57,371 nt of DNA from Methylomonas koyamae (GTDB lineage: Bacteria; Pseudomonadota; Gammaproteobacteria; Methylococcales; Methylomonadaceae), in assembly GCF_006483455.1 (NCBI RefSeq), contig NZ_PPPU01000031.1:1-57371 (forward strand), read 5' to 3'. Positions 26,890 to 35,929 of the stretch are shown piece after piece; position 1 is the stretch's first letter; each line of letters opens with the position of its first letter. Under the pieces are notes generated by a model that did not search any database, was not told where the DNA came from, and saw only the letters and a list, made by a program, of their open reading frames with translations. The position numbers were made by a program, and so were the translations under genes.

Positions 26890-27570
26890 ATGATAAGAAA
26901 ATTCCTGACTGTTTCCATCTCTTTGGCGTTGGCGTCCGCCGCCGGTTATGTCCACGCCCAAGGCAACGCCAGCGCCGGCAAGGCCAAGGCCGCCAGTTGC
27001 GCGGGTTGCCATGGTGAAGACGGTAACAGTACCATGCCAAGCTTCCCGAAGTTGGCCGGCCAGCACCAGGGCTATCTGGTGAAGCAATTGCAGGCCTTTA
27101 AGAACGGTAGTCGAATTGCGCCTATGATGGCGCCGTTGGCGGCCGGACTGGACGATCAAACCATTCAGGAAATCGCCGCTTACTACGCCGGCAATAAAAT
27201 ATCCGCCAATCCTGCTCCGGTTTTGCCGGCCAGCGACGACGATGACGACGCCCCGGCCAAAACCGACGAGCAGAAAAAGGCCGAGTTGGCGGCATTGATC
27301 GCGCAGGGCAGCGATTTGTACCGCAACGGCAATTTAAGCCGGGAAGTCTCGGCTTGCGTGGCGTGTCACGGCCCTTATGCGGAAGGCAACAAACCGGCCT
27401 CGTTCCCGTCGTTGCATTCGCAACATGCCGATTATCTGATTAAAACGCTGACCGATTTCAAGACCGGCGCCCGTAGCAACAATCGGGAAAACATGATGCA
27501 CATGATCGCCACCAAGATGACCGATGAGGATATCAAAGCGGTTTCTTATTACATCTCGACGATGAAATAA
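26890..27570 (+). CDS. diheme cytochrome c4
   Basis: The 226-residue exported protein has a signal peptide cleaved after VHA near residue 23 and two c-type haem sites: CAGCH in the N-terminal domain and CVACH in the C-terminal domain. An Asp-rich linker (PASDDDDDAP) with the conserved PSFPKLAGQH-type motif in the first half separates them. Cytochrome c4 carries electrons in the periplasm to terminal oxidases. The start at 26890 follows a GGGGC stretch; the longer upstream reading lacks a signal-like start. It is followed by dsbA in the same direction. Confidence 0.95.
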   Translation: MIRKFLTVSISLALASAAGYVHAQGNASAGKAKAASCAGCHGEDGNSTMPSFPKLAGQHQGYLVKQLQAFKNGSRIAPMMAPLAAGLDDQTIQEIAAYYAGNKISANPAPVLPASDDDDDAPAKTDEQKKAELAALIAQGSDLYRNGNLSREVSACVACHGPYAEGNKPASFPSLHSQHADYLIKTLTDFKTGARSNNRENMMHMIATKMTDEDIKAVSYYISTMK

Positions 27571-27616
27571 GCCCATCGAAGCCGATTGTCGGGATTATTT
27601 TTTACGGAGAACTTTG

Positions 27617-28234
27617 ATGTTAAAAATTATTGCGTTGCTGGGGCTGTTCGGTTTTGCCACGTTGGCGAATGCGGAAGGCGGTTATGATCCCGTCTCGCCG
27701 GCGCAACCGGTGCAAAATCCGGCTAAAGTCGAAGTTATCGAGTTTTTCTGGTACGGCTGCCCGCACTGCTACAGTCTGGAGCCGGCAATGGTGGCGTGGC
27801 TGAAAACCAAGCCGGCCAACGTCGAATTTATCCGCCAACCGGCGGTGTTCAGCGAGCTGTGGGGCAAGCACGCTAAAGCTTATTACACCGCAGAAGCTCT
27901 GGGTGTATTGGAAAATGTGCATGCCGACCTGTTCAACACCGTCCAAGCAGCGCTTCGAGACAAAAAGCCGGCACTAACAGACGAAGACGACTTGGCGAAA
28001 TTTTTTGCCGCCCACGGCGTGAAAGAGGAAGATTTCCGTGCCGCCTACAGCTCGTTTCTGGTCGACGCCAAATTGCGCCAGGCCGAATCGATCGGGCCGC
28101 GCTACGGCATTACCGGCGTGCCTTCTCTGGTGGTCAACGGCAAATACAAGGTGACCGCGCAGTCGGCCAAATCACAGGCCAATATGCTTAACGTGGTCAA
28201 CCAGCTGATCGCCCAGGAAAGCCCCCAAAAATAA
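27617..28234 (+). CDS. dsbA: thiol:disulfide interchange protein DsbA
   Basis: The 205-residue periplasmic oxidase has a short signal peptide (ending near ANA), the active site FWYGCPHCYSLEP and the cis-proline loop GVPSLVVNGKY. It introduces disulfides into exported proteins, which fits the many Cys-containing secreted products in this window. The ATG at 27617 follows GGAGA at a suitable spacing. It lies 46 bases after cytochrome c4, so both are probably one transcript. Confidence 0.95.
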   Translation: MLKIIALLGLFGFATLANAEGGYDPVSPAQPVQNPAKVEVIEFFWYGCPHCYSLEPAMVAWLKTKPANVEFIRQPAVFSELWGKHAKAYYTAEALGVLENVHADLFNTVQAALRDKKPALTDEDDLAKFFAAHGVKEEDFRAAYSSFLVDAKLRQAESIGPRYGITGVPSLVVNGKYKVTAQSAKSQANMLNVVNQLIAQESPQK

Positions 28235-28344
28235 GGCTGCAACAGCCTTGGCAGCTTCCGGCAGGGACGCGGAAGCCGTCCGTCGCAATTTTGGCCATAG
28301 GCTATACTTGGCCCGGAGAAAGTTTCGATATTGAGGCGGAGTTC

Positions 28345-29883
28345 ATGGTTTTTTTCAAAAACAAGGAAGAAGGGCCGGAAAAGTGGAAGGAGAAATATCT
28401 CCGGCTACTGGATGAGCAGGAGCAAAGCGAAAAGCAGTTCAAAGCCAACGAAGAATTACTCTGCAAAACCATCGTCCGTTTTGCGTTAGCGGTGAAAGGG
28501 CTCAACCGGCAGTTAGACCCGCATTTGAACCGGATCCGCAATTTGTTGAAAAGCGGTCTGCAAAGCCAACAGCTACAACAGGAATTGTCTGCCTTTTCGG
28601 CCGCGTTGGCCAAATTGGAAGATTCGGCGGAAACCAATTTTGCCGATGCGGGCTTGTTATTCGAATTTCTCGGCAAACAATACCCGCCGTTGCAGCTTCG
28701 CTTCGACCACGTTCGCGACGATTACGAAAACCGCCGGTTTAATAACAACCAAGGATTGTTCTTGGCGCTGTTGGAACTGATCGAAGCCGAAAACAAAGCT
28801 CAGGCGCTGCCGGCTCTCGGTGTAGAGCTGCCGGCCGGCGACATCGATGTCGATGCGATCCACATTCAGTTGATACGCTTGCTGGACAATGCCGAGATCC
28901 CGTCGTTTTTCGCGGCGGATGCCGAGCAACTGAAACGGCGGATCCAGAACGAACGGCAGCCTTTGGGACGGGTGTTCGACGATACCATCAGCCTGTTGCT
29001 GTCGATAAAAAACCATCTGGAAGCCGAGCAGCGCGAAATGGCGGTATTTCTGGCCGCGTTAACCGAACAGTTGACGGAGCTTGGCATCAGAGCCACCGGC
29101 GTCAACTTGGCCGCCGAAAACAGTTTGAAAAAACGTAACCTGTTGGATCGCACCGTATCCGAACAGATTCAGGAATTGAAGGAAAAAGCTGAAAATGCCA
29201 CCCAATTGGAACCGCTCAAGCAAGTCGTCAGCAGCCGGCTCAGTACCATCAGCGAGCAAATTCAGGAACACAATCGCCGGGAACAACAGGAACGCGATCG
29301 GGTGAGTCAAGAAATGCAGGCCTTGGCAACGAAATTGAAGGAAATGGAATCCGAATCCGGCGAATTGCGTTCGCGGCTGGATGTCGCCCAGCAGCGGGCA
29401 ACCCGCGATCCATTGACGGGTTTGCCGAACCGATTGGCCTTAGAAGACCGGCTCGCCGACGAAATCGCGCGCTGCAAGCGGCACAAGTCGCCGCTGACGA
29501 TGATCGTCTGGGATGTGGATTTGTTCAAGGCTATCAACGACACTTACGGCCATAAGTCCGGAGATAAGGCGTTAGTCATTATCGCCAAGTTATTGACCGA
29601 ACATTGCCGGCAAACCGACTTCGTTTCCCGTTTCGGCGGCGAAGAATTCGTCATGTTATTGCCTGATACCAATGCCGCGGCCGGACTGCAAGTCGCCGAA
29701 AAACTGCGTAATACGGTACAAGGCTGCAGTTTCAACGCCAATGGCAACAAAGTGAACATTACCCTGTCCGGCGGCTTGAGTCAGTACCGGGAAGGCGATA
29801 GCACCGAGGCCTTATTCGAACGTGCCGATGCCGGCTTGTACCAAGCCAAGCATTCCGGACGGAATCGTTGCGTCGTGGTTTAG
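28345..29883 (+). CDS. diguanylate cyclase with long helical N-terminus (first of a tandem pair)
   Basis: The 512-residue cytoplasmic protein has about 340 residues of helical, coiled-coil-rich sensor or dimerisation sequence and a C-terminal GGDEF domain. The active site is RFGGEEF, and the product-inhibition I-site RQTD lies five residues before it. DPLTGLPNRLALEDRL marks the domain start. It should make cyclic di-GMP. The ATG at 28345 follows GGCGGAG. TATACT at about 28303-28308 is a possible -10 box. The next gene, 12 bases on, is a homolog with the same layout. Confidence 0.93.
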   Translation: MVFFKNKEEGPEKWKEKYLRLLDEQEQSEKQFKANEELLCKTIVRFALAVKGLNRQLDPHLNRIRNLLKSGLQSQQLQQELSAFSAALAKLEDSAETNFADAGLLFEFLGKQYPPLQLRFDHVRDDYENRRFNNNQGLFLALLELIEAENKAQALPALGVELPAGDIDVDAIHIQLIRLLDNAEIPSFFAADAEQLKRRIQNERQPLGRVFDDTISLLLSIKNHLEAEQREMAVFLAALTEQLTELGIRATGVNLAAENSLKKRNLLDRTVSEQIQELKEKAENATQLEPLKQVVSSRLSTISEQIQEHNRREQQERDRVSQEMQALATKLKEMESESGELRSRLDVAQQRATRDPLTGLPNRLALEDRLADEIARCKRHKSPLTMIVWDVDLFKAINDTYGHKSGDKALVIIAKLLTEHCRQTDFVSRFGGEEFVMLLPDTNAAAGLQVAEKLRNTVQGCSFNANGNKVNITLSGGLSQYREGDSTEALFERADAGLYQAKHSGRNRCVVV

Positions 29884-29895
29884 AGCGATTGTACG

Positions 29896-31209
29896 ATGGC
29901 GATTCAGTCTCCTTATTCCGCCCCGGTCGATATCGAAAAATTTCTGTATAAGTTGGTCATCCAACTTTTGATTTTCAGCCAGGGCAGCCACAAATTGCTG
30001 GAGCCGCATCTGGTTACGATCGGCGCTAGATTGCGCAGCGGCGCAAATTTGCATGACTTGTTGCAGGAGCTGCAAGCCGTGTCGAAAACGTTGCTGCAAA
30101 TATCCAAGCAAGCTAAGGAAGAGCCCGGAAGCGATAGTTCGGCCGCTGCCCAGCACGACTACGTGTTTCAACGCCTGGAGGAACTGTTAGGCGAGGCCGA
30201 GGTACCGCTAAGATTTCAGCAGCAGACTACGCTGCTCCGGCAACGCGTCCACGCCAGACAAACCGGGCAAGCTTATAAACGTGTAATCGACTCGGCGATC
30301 GAGTTGTTGTTGAACATCAAGGACTACGGGGCTTCCGAGAAAAAGGATCTTGATCTGTTTCTGGCCGACTTGACCGACCAACTGGGCGAAATCGAGCAAC
30401 AGGCCGAAACCGCCAGCAAAGCCAACAAATTGTCGATGGACAATCGCAACGACCTGAGCGAAAGAATTTCGCGGCAGGTCGGCGATTTGAAGGACTCTGC
30501 ACAATCGGCGCAAGGACTGGCCGAGTTGAAAACCCACACCAGCGAGCACCTCGACCGTTTACTGGAACAGTTGCTCGAACACAAGCAGATCGAAGACGTG
30601 CGCCAGCTCGAAGCGCAGCAGGAAATCGAGATCATGACGCAAAAATTGCAGGCCTTGGAAACCGAAACCGAGACTTTGCGCACCAAGTTGAAAATCGAGC
30701 ACGACAAAGCAATGTGCGATTCGCTGACCGGGTTGCCCAACCGGTTGGCTTACAACAACAGAGTGGAAATGGAAACGAATCGCTGGAAGCGCTACAAGGA
30801 GTCGTTGGCGTTGGTGATTTGGGATATCGACCATTTCAAGCAGATTAATGACAATTACGGCCACAAAGCCGGCGACAAGACTTTGGCTTTGGTCGGTCAA
30901 TTATTGTCAAGCAACTGTCGGGAAACCGATTTCGTCGCCCGATACGGCGGCGAAGAGTTTGTGATGCTGATGCCCAACACCCCTGAAGACCAAGCCCTGG
31001 AAGTCGCAGACAGCATTCGCAGTATTGTGCAGCATTCCGGATTTCATTCCAACGGCGAGGAAATCAATTTAACCTTGAGTTGCGGCGTCAGCGAATTCAA
31101 GGAAGGCGACCAGCACGAAGACGTTTTCGTTCGAGCCGACCAAGCGTTGTACCGCTCCAAACAACAGGGGCGAAACCGTTGTACTTTATTCACCGACGAT
31201 CTCGGCTAG
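29896..31209 (+). CDS. diguanylate cyclase (second of a tandem pair)
   Basis: The 437-residue protein repeats the layout of its neighbour: helical N-terminal region with alignable segments (for example VIDSAIELLLNIKDYGASEKKDLDLFLADL), a coiled coil, then GGDEF with RYGGEEF and I-site RETD. Active-site and inhibitory motifs are both intact. It is shorter by about 75 residues. The close spacing indicates co-transcription. The duplication is ancient, because the N-terminal regions differ considerably while keeping the pattern. Confidence 0.93.
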   Translation: MAIQSPYSAPVDIEKFLYKLVIQLLIFSQGSHKLLEPHLVTIGARLRSGANLHDLLQELQAVSKTLLQISKQAKEEPGSDSSAAAQHDYVFQRLEELLGEAEVPLRFQQQTTLLRQRVHARQTGQAYKRVIDSAIELLLNIKDYGASEKKDLDLFLADLTDQLGEIEQQAETASKANKLSMDNRNDLSERISRQVGDLKDSAQSAQGLAELKTHTSEHLDRLLEQLLEHKQIEDVRQLEAQQEIEIMTQKLQALETETETLRTKLKIEHDKAMCDSLTGLPNRLAYNNRVEMETNRWKRYKESLALVIWDIDHFKQINDNYGHKAGDKTLALVGQLLSSNCRETDFVARYGGEEFVMLMPNTPEDQALEVADSIRSIVQHSGFHSNGEEINLTLSCGVSEFKEGDQHEDVFVRADQALYRSKQQGRNRCTLFTDDLG

Positions 31210-31267
31210 GGGCGCGGTAAGCGCCCGCCTGCGCTATCTAACGTAATTGCCGGGCGGCAAGGCGGGA

Positions 31268-31951
31268 TTAGTTGAAAAAGAAAGGGTAGCGGGCGGAACG
31301 GTAAGGTCGGGTAGCGGCCATACAGCGATCGAACACGGTAATTGCTTGGTCGCAGGAAATCACTTCTTGCTGGCTGTCCAAAATGTAGTGGGCCAAATTC
31401 AAAATGCATTTCCAATGCCGGCGATCGTCGATAATCCGGAAGGCTTCGGCCAGTAATTCCTGCATTTTCTTTTCGCGCTCGGCCCTGGATGAAATGAAGT
31501 GCTCCAAATAGCTTGAGGCGGTCTCCAGATCGCTGTATCCGCCGTAGTTGTGCAGCGCGTTGAAATTAATCAGGTTGAGATTGAACACCTCGTCGTCGCG
31601 GATTGCCACGTATTTGGCTTCGGCTAACGGGCCGGCCAGCAGATTCACGACATCGGCTTCGTAAGCCCTTTGGCAACTGTGCTGTTGATGTTCTGCAAGT
31701 AATGAAAAACTTTCGACGACGGCGATCGGCAGGTTTTGGATCAGATTACCGTCCACCACTTTGGCAAAGAACTGGTCTTTACCCGCTCCGGGGCGTTGGA
31801 CATGGATTTCGAAAAACACGGGAGGTAATTGCTTTTGCCGGTTGCCAAGGTAAATGGCCGCTGCGTGGCCGGCTTCGTGAAAAGCGGTGCGTAAGTCCAA
31901 TTCGTCCGGATGCACGAAAGTGGACGTCGAAGAATGGTAGTTTCTTTCCAT
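31268..31951 (-). CDS. stand-alone M41 (FtsH-like) peptidase-domain protein
   Basis: The 227-residue protein has the HEAGH zinc site at about residues 26-30, GPLAEAKYVA resembling the GGRAAEE stretch of FtsH, and GGYSDLETASSYLEHFI resembling FtsH SNDLEKAT, which supplies the third metal ligand (Asp). There is no AAA domain and no membrane segment. It may act as a small cytoplasmic metallopeptidase or a partner of another unfoldase. The ATG at 31951 follows ACGAGG at a spacing of eight. A hairpin with a T-run lies directly upstream. Confidence 0.75.
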   Translation of the reverse strand: MERNYHSSTSTFVHPDELDLRTAFHEAGHAAAIYLGNRQKQLPPVFFEIHVQRPGAGKDQFFAKVVDGNLIQNLPIAVVESFSLLAEHQQHSCQRAYEADVVNLLAGPLAEAKYVAIRDDEVFNLNLINFNALHNYGGYSDLETASSYLEHFISSRAEREKKMQELLAEAFRIIDDRRHWKCILNLAHYILDSQQEVISCDQAITVFDRCMAATRPYRSARYPFFFN

Positions 31952-31967
31952 AATGACAACCTCGTCC

Positions 31968-31994
31968 AAAAAAAGATGCGGCGCAAGGCCGCAT
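31968..31994 (-). terminator. intrinsic terminator or attenuator before the M41-like gene
   Basis: On the minus strand ATGCGGC pairs with GCCGCAT around a five-base loop, followed by C and seven T residues. It ends only about 17 bases before the peptidase start codon. It may end transcripts from the upstream GH17 gene, or attenuate expression of the peptidase if the promoter lies further upstream. Confidence 0.7.
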
Positions 31995-32182
31995 TGAGGA
32001 AGGATATTAAAACTCTTTACCCTTTAGGAGAGGGAGCGCATACATAAGAGTTGCATATAGTTTACTGGCGGGCTAGGGATTTGAGAATGTGACAAATTGC
32101 CGCGCGGCAAACTGTCGCTCGATATTGAGGCTTGGAAAACATCGCGCCGAAGGCACGGTTTCGGCAGCCGAAGTATCTAGCA

Positions 32183-33883
32183 TTAGCGATCAGCGTTCTG
32201 CGGTTTGCCGAACCAAAACGGTAACGACAGCACCGCCAGATAAACCAGCCAAGTCGTTAATTGCCGGTTGTTCAGCGTGTAACTTAGCGCGACCGGCAAG
32301 CCTTCGGCGATGCCGGGATGAGCCTGGATGAAATCCCGGCCCACCATAAATGCCAGGCTTTCGCCGACCACCATTCCGGCAATTGCGAAACACAGTAAGT
32401 AGGCGACGACACGGCTATGTTTGAGGCCTGATTCCCAGCCTATCAACTGATCGAACGCCAGCAAGCCGCCGTTGGATTTCCCAGGTCCCAACCATCGGGA
32501 CACGATTAGCGCGACCAAGCCGGAAACCGGAACCGAAAACTGTTCGATCGGGAAGCTCAGATAGCGGCCATTGACTGCCAGGCCGTAAGTTTTGTACAGC
32601 GCCAAGCCGACAAACAGTAAGTATCCTGTCCGCAATGCCTTTGCCAGCTCCAGCGATCCGGGGCGGCCGGCCAGGATTTGCTGCACCCGGCCAAGCAACA
32701 ACCCGGCCATTGCCGCGTTGGCCACCACTATTAATAAGGTGTAAAGCCTTTGCCAGTCGCTGTAGCTGGTATACCAAAGGAAATCGGCCAGCGTGACCAA
32801 ACAGGCGCTGAAGGTCTGAATCGTCGCCAAAACCAGCAGCATCGCCCGCCAAGGCAAGGCTTGCAGCTTGTTAAAAAAGACTCCAACCACCGCCAAGCTA
32901 AGCAATGTGGCCGCCGCCAAGCGCCATGTCCAGTTCGGCGTTTCCAGCACCGGCCCGGTTAACGGAAATACCGGTTTGCGGGAAGCCGAGAACAGGCCCC
33001 AGTTAGCGCCGACCACGCCTTCCAACTCGCTTTTCCAGGGCTGATTGAAGGCTTCGACAATGTTGTAATCGAAATTATGGCGCTGGGCGACCTGGATCAT
33101 GCCGCGGATGAACTTGGCTTCGTTGACCACGCTCGGTACTGCCAGGCCCCGCTGGCGACCGGCACTGGGCCAGCCGGACTCGCCGATCAGAATCGGTTTG
33201 CCGGGGGCGATGCCGCGCGCTTCGTCTTCCACTTGTTTGACGATTTTCTCCAAATGTTGCGTCGCATTTTCCACCGAGATCGGCTCGTCCTCCCAATAGG
33301 GCAGAATATGAATGGTGATGAAATCGACCTCGTTGATCAGTTGCGGATGCTTCATATACATCGACCAGACGTCGGCATAAGACACCGGTTGCTTGACCGC
33401 CTGCTTCACGGCGCGGATGTAACCGATCAGCCGATCGACATCCATTTCGCCGCGCAACAAAACTTCATTGCCGACGATGACCCGTTTCACGACATCGGGA
33501 TTCGCGTTCGCTGATTTGATCAAGGCTTCCATTTCCCGTTGGTTGTCGAGATAAATCGCATCGATCCAACAACCCTGAATCATCTGCAAACCGTATTTCC
33601 GTGCTAATTCGGGCGTGGGTTGCATGCCGCCCAGGCTGGAATAGGTGCGGATGGTTTCGGTTTTATCCGCCAATAAACGCAAATCCTCATCGACGTGTTC
33701 GGGCAGCGGAAACTTTGCCAGCAACGGATTGAAGCCTTCACGGAACGGCGCAAACGACAGACTCATCAACTTGCCGGCCGGAACGTCGGTGCCGGCATCC
33801 TGCGGGCGGTTACTGAGCCAGGCATAGCCGCCGTGAACTGATAAAATTAGGATCAAACAAAGCAGGAGTCGGAGGCTGGGCAT
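32183..33883 (-). CDS. membrane-anchored GH17-like beta-1,3-glucan-active protein
   Basis: The 566-residue protein has an N-terminal signal-anchor (LLLCLILILSVHGGYAWL), then a GH17 TIM barrel at about residues 35-300. It carries catalytic acid candidates in VIVGNEVLLR (Glu) and ILIGESGWPSAG (Glu). About eight membrane helices follow. GH17 enzymes cut or rearrange beta-1,3-glucans, and bacterial membrane versions are associated with cyclic or periplasmic glucan synthesis. No glucan synthase is adjacent. I chose the ATG at 33883, because the upstream alternative starts at a TTG with no ribosome site. Confidence 0.85.
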   Translation of the reverse strand: MPSLRLLLCLILILSVHGGYAWLSNRPQDAGTDVPAGKLMSLSFAPFREGFNPLLAKFPLPEHVDEDLRLLADKTETIRTYSSLGGMQPTPELARKYGLQMIQGCWIDAIYLDNQREMEALIKSANANPDVVKRVIVGNEVLLRGEMDVDRLIGYIRAVKQAVKQPVSYADVWSMYMKHPQLINEVDFITIHILPYWEDEPISVENATQHLEKIVKQVEDEARGIAPGKPILIGESGWPSAGRQRGLAVPSVVNEAKFIRGMIQVAQRHNFDYNIVEAFNQPWKSELEGVVGANWGLFSASRKPVFPLTGPVLETPNWTWRLAAATLLSLAVVGVFFNKLQALPWRAMLLVLATIQTFSACLVTLADFLWYTSYSDWQRLYTLLIVVANAAMAGLLLGRVQQILAGRPGSLELAKALRTGYLLFVGLALYKTYGLAVNGRYLSFPIEQFSVPVSGLVALIVSRWLGPGKSNGGLLAFDQLIGWESGLKHSRVVAYLLCFAIAGMVVGESLAFMVGRDFIQAHPGIAEGLPVALSYTLNNRQLTTWLVYLAVLSLPFWFGKPQNADR

Positions 33884-34140
33884 AATGTCGCGTGCTGAAT
33901 TAACGGGCAAATATTTTGTCCGACGATTAGCAAAAAGCGCCGGTTATGGAATTATAAGGCATAGCCGCTTCGCCCGATTGCAAGGTTTTCTCGGCTGGCG
34001 AACCGAGCCGCCTCGGCGGCAAAATTGTTAAATAATTTCTGTACTTTACCCATGGGTTCTGGTTACAGTATCGCGCTTTTTCTGATGTTCGGATGCCCTG
34101 TCGAGCTATCCGCTAATTTGTCTGTTTTATGAGGTTTTGT

Positions 34141-35868
34141 ATGCATAAAAAGGTTATCCCCATGCTGTGTGGCGCGATGTTGCTGTCCGGTTCGCACTGG
34201 GTTTTGGCGGCGGCGGACAAGCTACCGGCAAGTACTAACGTCAAATTGGGGGCGGCAGAAGAGTTTTGTTCAGAATTTACCGATCCGAAATGGCGCGAGG
34301 CACAAGTGATCGACGGTGTGGAAATTCAGGAGTCGCGGATGTGCAATCCGGACAACCCTGCCGAGATCGCTGCGTTTGTAAAAGGTACCAACAATATTTC
34401 CATGGCGACCCTGATGGAAACCCAGTTGGCCGCCGATGCGATCACCGTCAGCAACGACATGGACGGCGACGGCGATCCGGACCATTACATCATCAAGCTG
34501 GAAATTGCCGAGCTCAACGGCCATTCGCCGGACATGAAGGAACCGACTACGACTTTCGACATTGCCCCCGGCATTCAGCCCACGTTCTGGGTTTATGCGC
34601 CCAAAACCCGTGACATGTCGACTCTGAGTCTATACGAACCGGTGGCAAATCCGCTGTTGCGTGCACCGTCGCCGGTAATCCGCGTAGAGCAAGGTGACAT
34701 CGTTTGGATTGTGTTGGAAAACAGTCACTACTTCCCGCATTCGATTCATTTGCACGGTATCGATCATCCTTACATGGACCATGGCGGCGAAGGCAACGAC
34801 GGCGTCGGCCAGACCGGGCAAATGGACGTGATGCCGGGCCAAAGCAAAACCTATGTCATCAAACCCCGTCAGCCGGGCACGATGTATTACCATTGCCATG
34901 TTCAGCCCCACACGCATATTCCGATGGGTTTGCAAGGTATTTTTGTGGTGGAAGAAAACCGCCCGAATAACTGGGTCCAGGTGTTTAACGTCGGTGCCGG
35001 CCAAGTCCGCCATCCATCGGTAGCGGTCAAGGAAAAATATGCGGGCGAATACGATCTGCACTACCAATCCGCGGACAAGGAGCTGCATGAAATGGTGCGT
35101 TCCGCTAACGATCCGCGGATTATCGCCCGGCGCATGAATCAGGAATACGATATCACCGAAGCCAAGCCGGATTACTTCATGCTCAACGGCCGCTCGTTCC
35201 CGTACACTTTACGCGAATCGTTGATCCTGATGGAAGAGAATAAAAAGGTCAAAATTCGCGTCCTGAACGGCCACGAGGAAGAGTTCGCGTTGCATATCCA
35301 CGGCCATAAACCGATGGTGACGCATTACGACGGCGTCGATAACGGCCCCTCTTCTTATATCAAGCGCGACGTGCATGGCATGGTTCCGGCACAGCGACTT
35401 GATCTGGAACTTAGCGGCGTCGACGACGGCTTGAATAGTTTCGGCCAAGGCGTCTGGATGTTTCACGACCATGTCGAGAAATCGTTCACCACCAACGGTA
35501 TCGGCGAAGGTGGCGACATTAGCTTGGTGGTTTACAAAGGCTACATGGACGAGCGCGGCATCCCCAAAGTTCACGGCATGAGCTTGGCACCGTATTTCAC
35601 CAAGGAATTCTGGCAAGGCAAATTCCCCGCTTGGCAGGATTACGATGCCTGGAAAAGCCTGGGTTTACCGGACATTTCCAACAAGAAACAAGCTGCATTC
35701 GTACCGCCACCGCCTGCACCGGCTAAAACCGATGCCGCTGGGCAACCGGCGTCCGCCGAACAATCGTCATTTTTCGGCCAATTGGTTACCGGTCTGATTT
35801 TAGGCGGTTTGGCTTATGTCGGTTTTGCCAATCGGCAACGTATCCTGGATTTATTCGGGAAAAAGTAA
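34141..35868 (+). CDS. two-domain-type multicopper oxidase with C-terminal membrane anchor
   Basis: The 575-residue exported oxidase has a signal peptide (cleavage near VLA), a first cupredoxin domain with HSIHLHG (about 200-206) and YYHCHVQPHTHIPMG (about 249-263), and a second with ALHIHGHKP (about 383) and MFHDHVEKSF (about 439). The HCH-xxx-H and Met ligands of a type 1 copper occur in the first domain only, which is unlike CueO/laccases. A single helix, FFGQLVTGLILGGLAYVGFA, near the end plus a basic tail would hold it in the inner membrane. Substrate unknown; Fe/Mn/Cu or organics are possible. AGG lies before the ATG at 34141. Confidence 0.87.
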   Translation: MHKKVIPMLCGAMLLSGSHWVLAAADKLPASTNVKLGAAEEFCSEFTDPKWREAQVIDGVEIQESRMCNPDNPAEIAAFVKGTNNISMATLMETQLAADAITVSNDMDGDGDPDHYIIKLEIAELNGHSPDMKEPTTTFDIAPGIQPTFWVYAPKTRDMSTLSLYEPVANPLLRAPSPVIRVEQGDIVWIVLENSHYFPHSIHLHGIDHPYMDHGGEGNDGVGQTGQMDVMPGQSKTYVIKPRQPGTMYYHCHVQPHTHIPMGLQGIFVVEENRPNNWVQVFNVGAGQVRHPSVAVKEKYAGEYDLHYQSADKELHEMVRSANDPRIIARRMNQEYDITEAKPDYFMLNGRSFPYTLRESLILMEENKKVKIRVLNGHEEEFALHIHGHKPMVTHYDGVDNGPSSYIKRDVHGMVPAQRLDLELSGVDDGLNSFGQGVWMFHDHVEKSFTTNGIGEGGDISLVVYKGYMDERGIPKVHGMSLAPYFTKEFWQGKFPAWQDYDAWKSLGLPDISNKKQAAFVPPPPAPAKTDAAGQPASAEQSSFFGQLVTGLILGGLAYVGFANRQRILDLFGKK

Positions 35869-35889
35869 TCCGAACTAGCCGCTAAAACA

Positions 35890-35929
35890 CGCCGGTGTCG
35901 AGCTTGTCTCGGCACCGGCGTTTTGTTTT
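35890..35929. terminator. bidirectional terminator between convergent copper oxidases
   Basis: CGCCGGTG pairs with CACCGGCG, extended inward by TCGAG and CTCGG with one wobble pair, around a short loop. TTTTGTTTT follows on the plus strand and an A-rich TAAAACA precedes it, so it can terminate both genes. Confidence 0.85.

Noticed and set aside
28230..28260. Hairpin AAGGCTG/CAGCCTT after dsbA as a terminator
   Set aside because: The loop is only three bases and no T-run follows, so it is not called a terminator.
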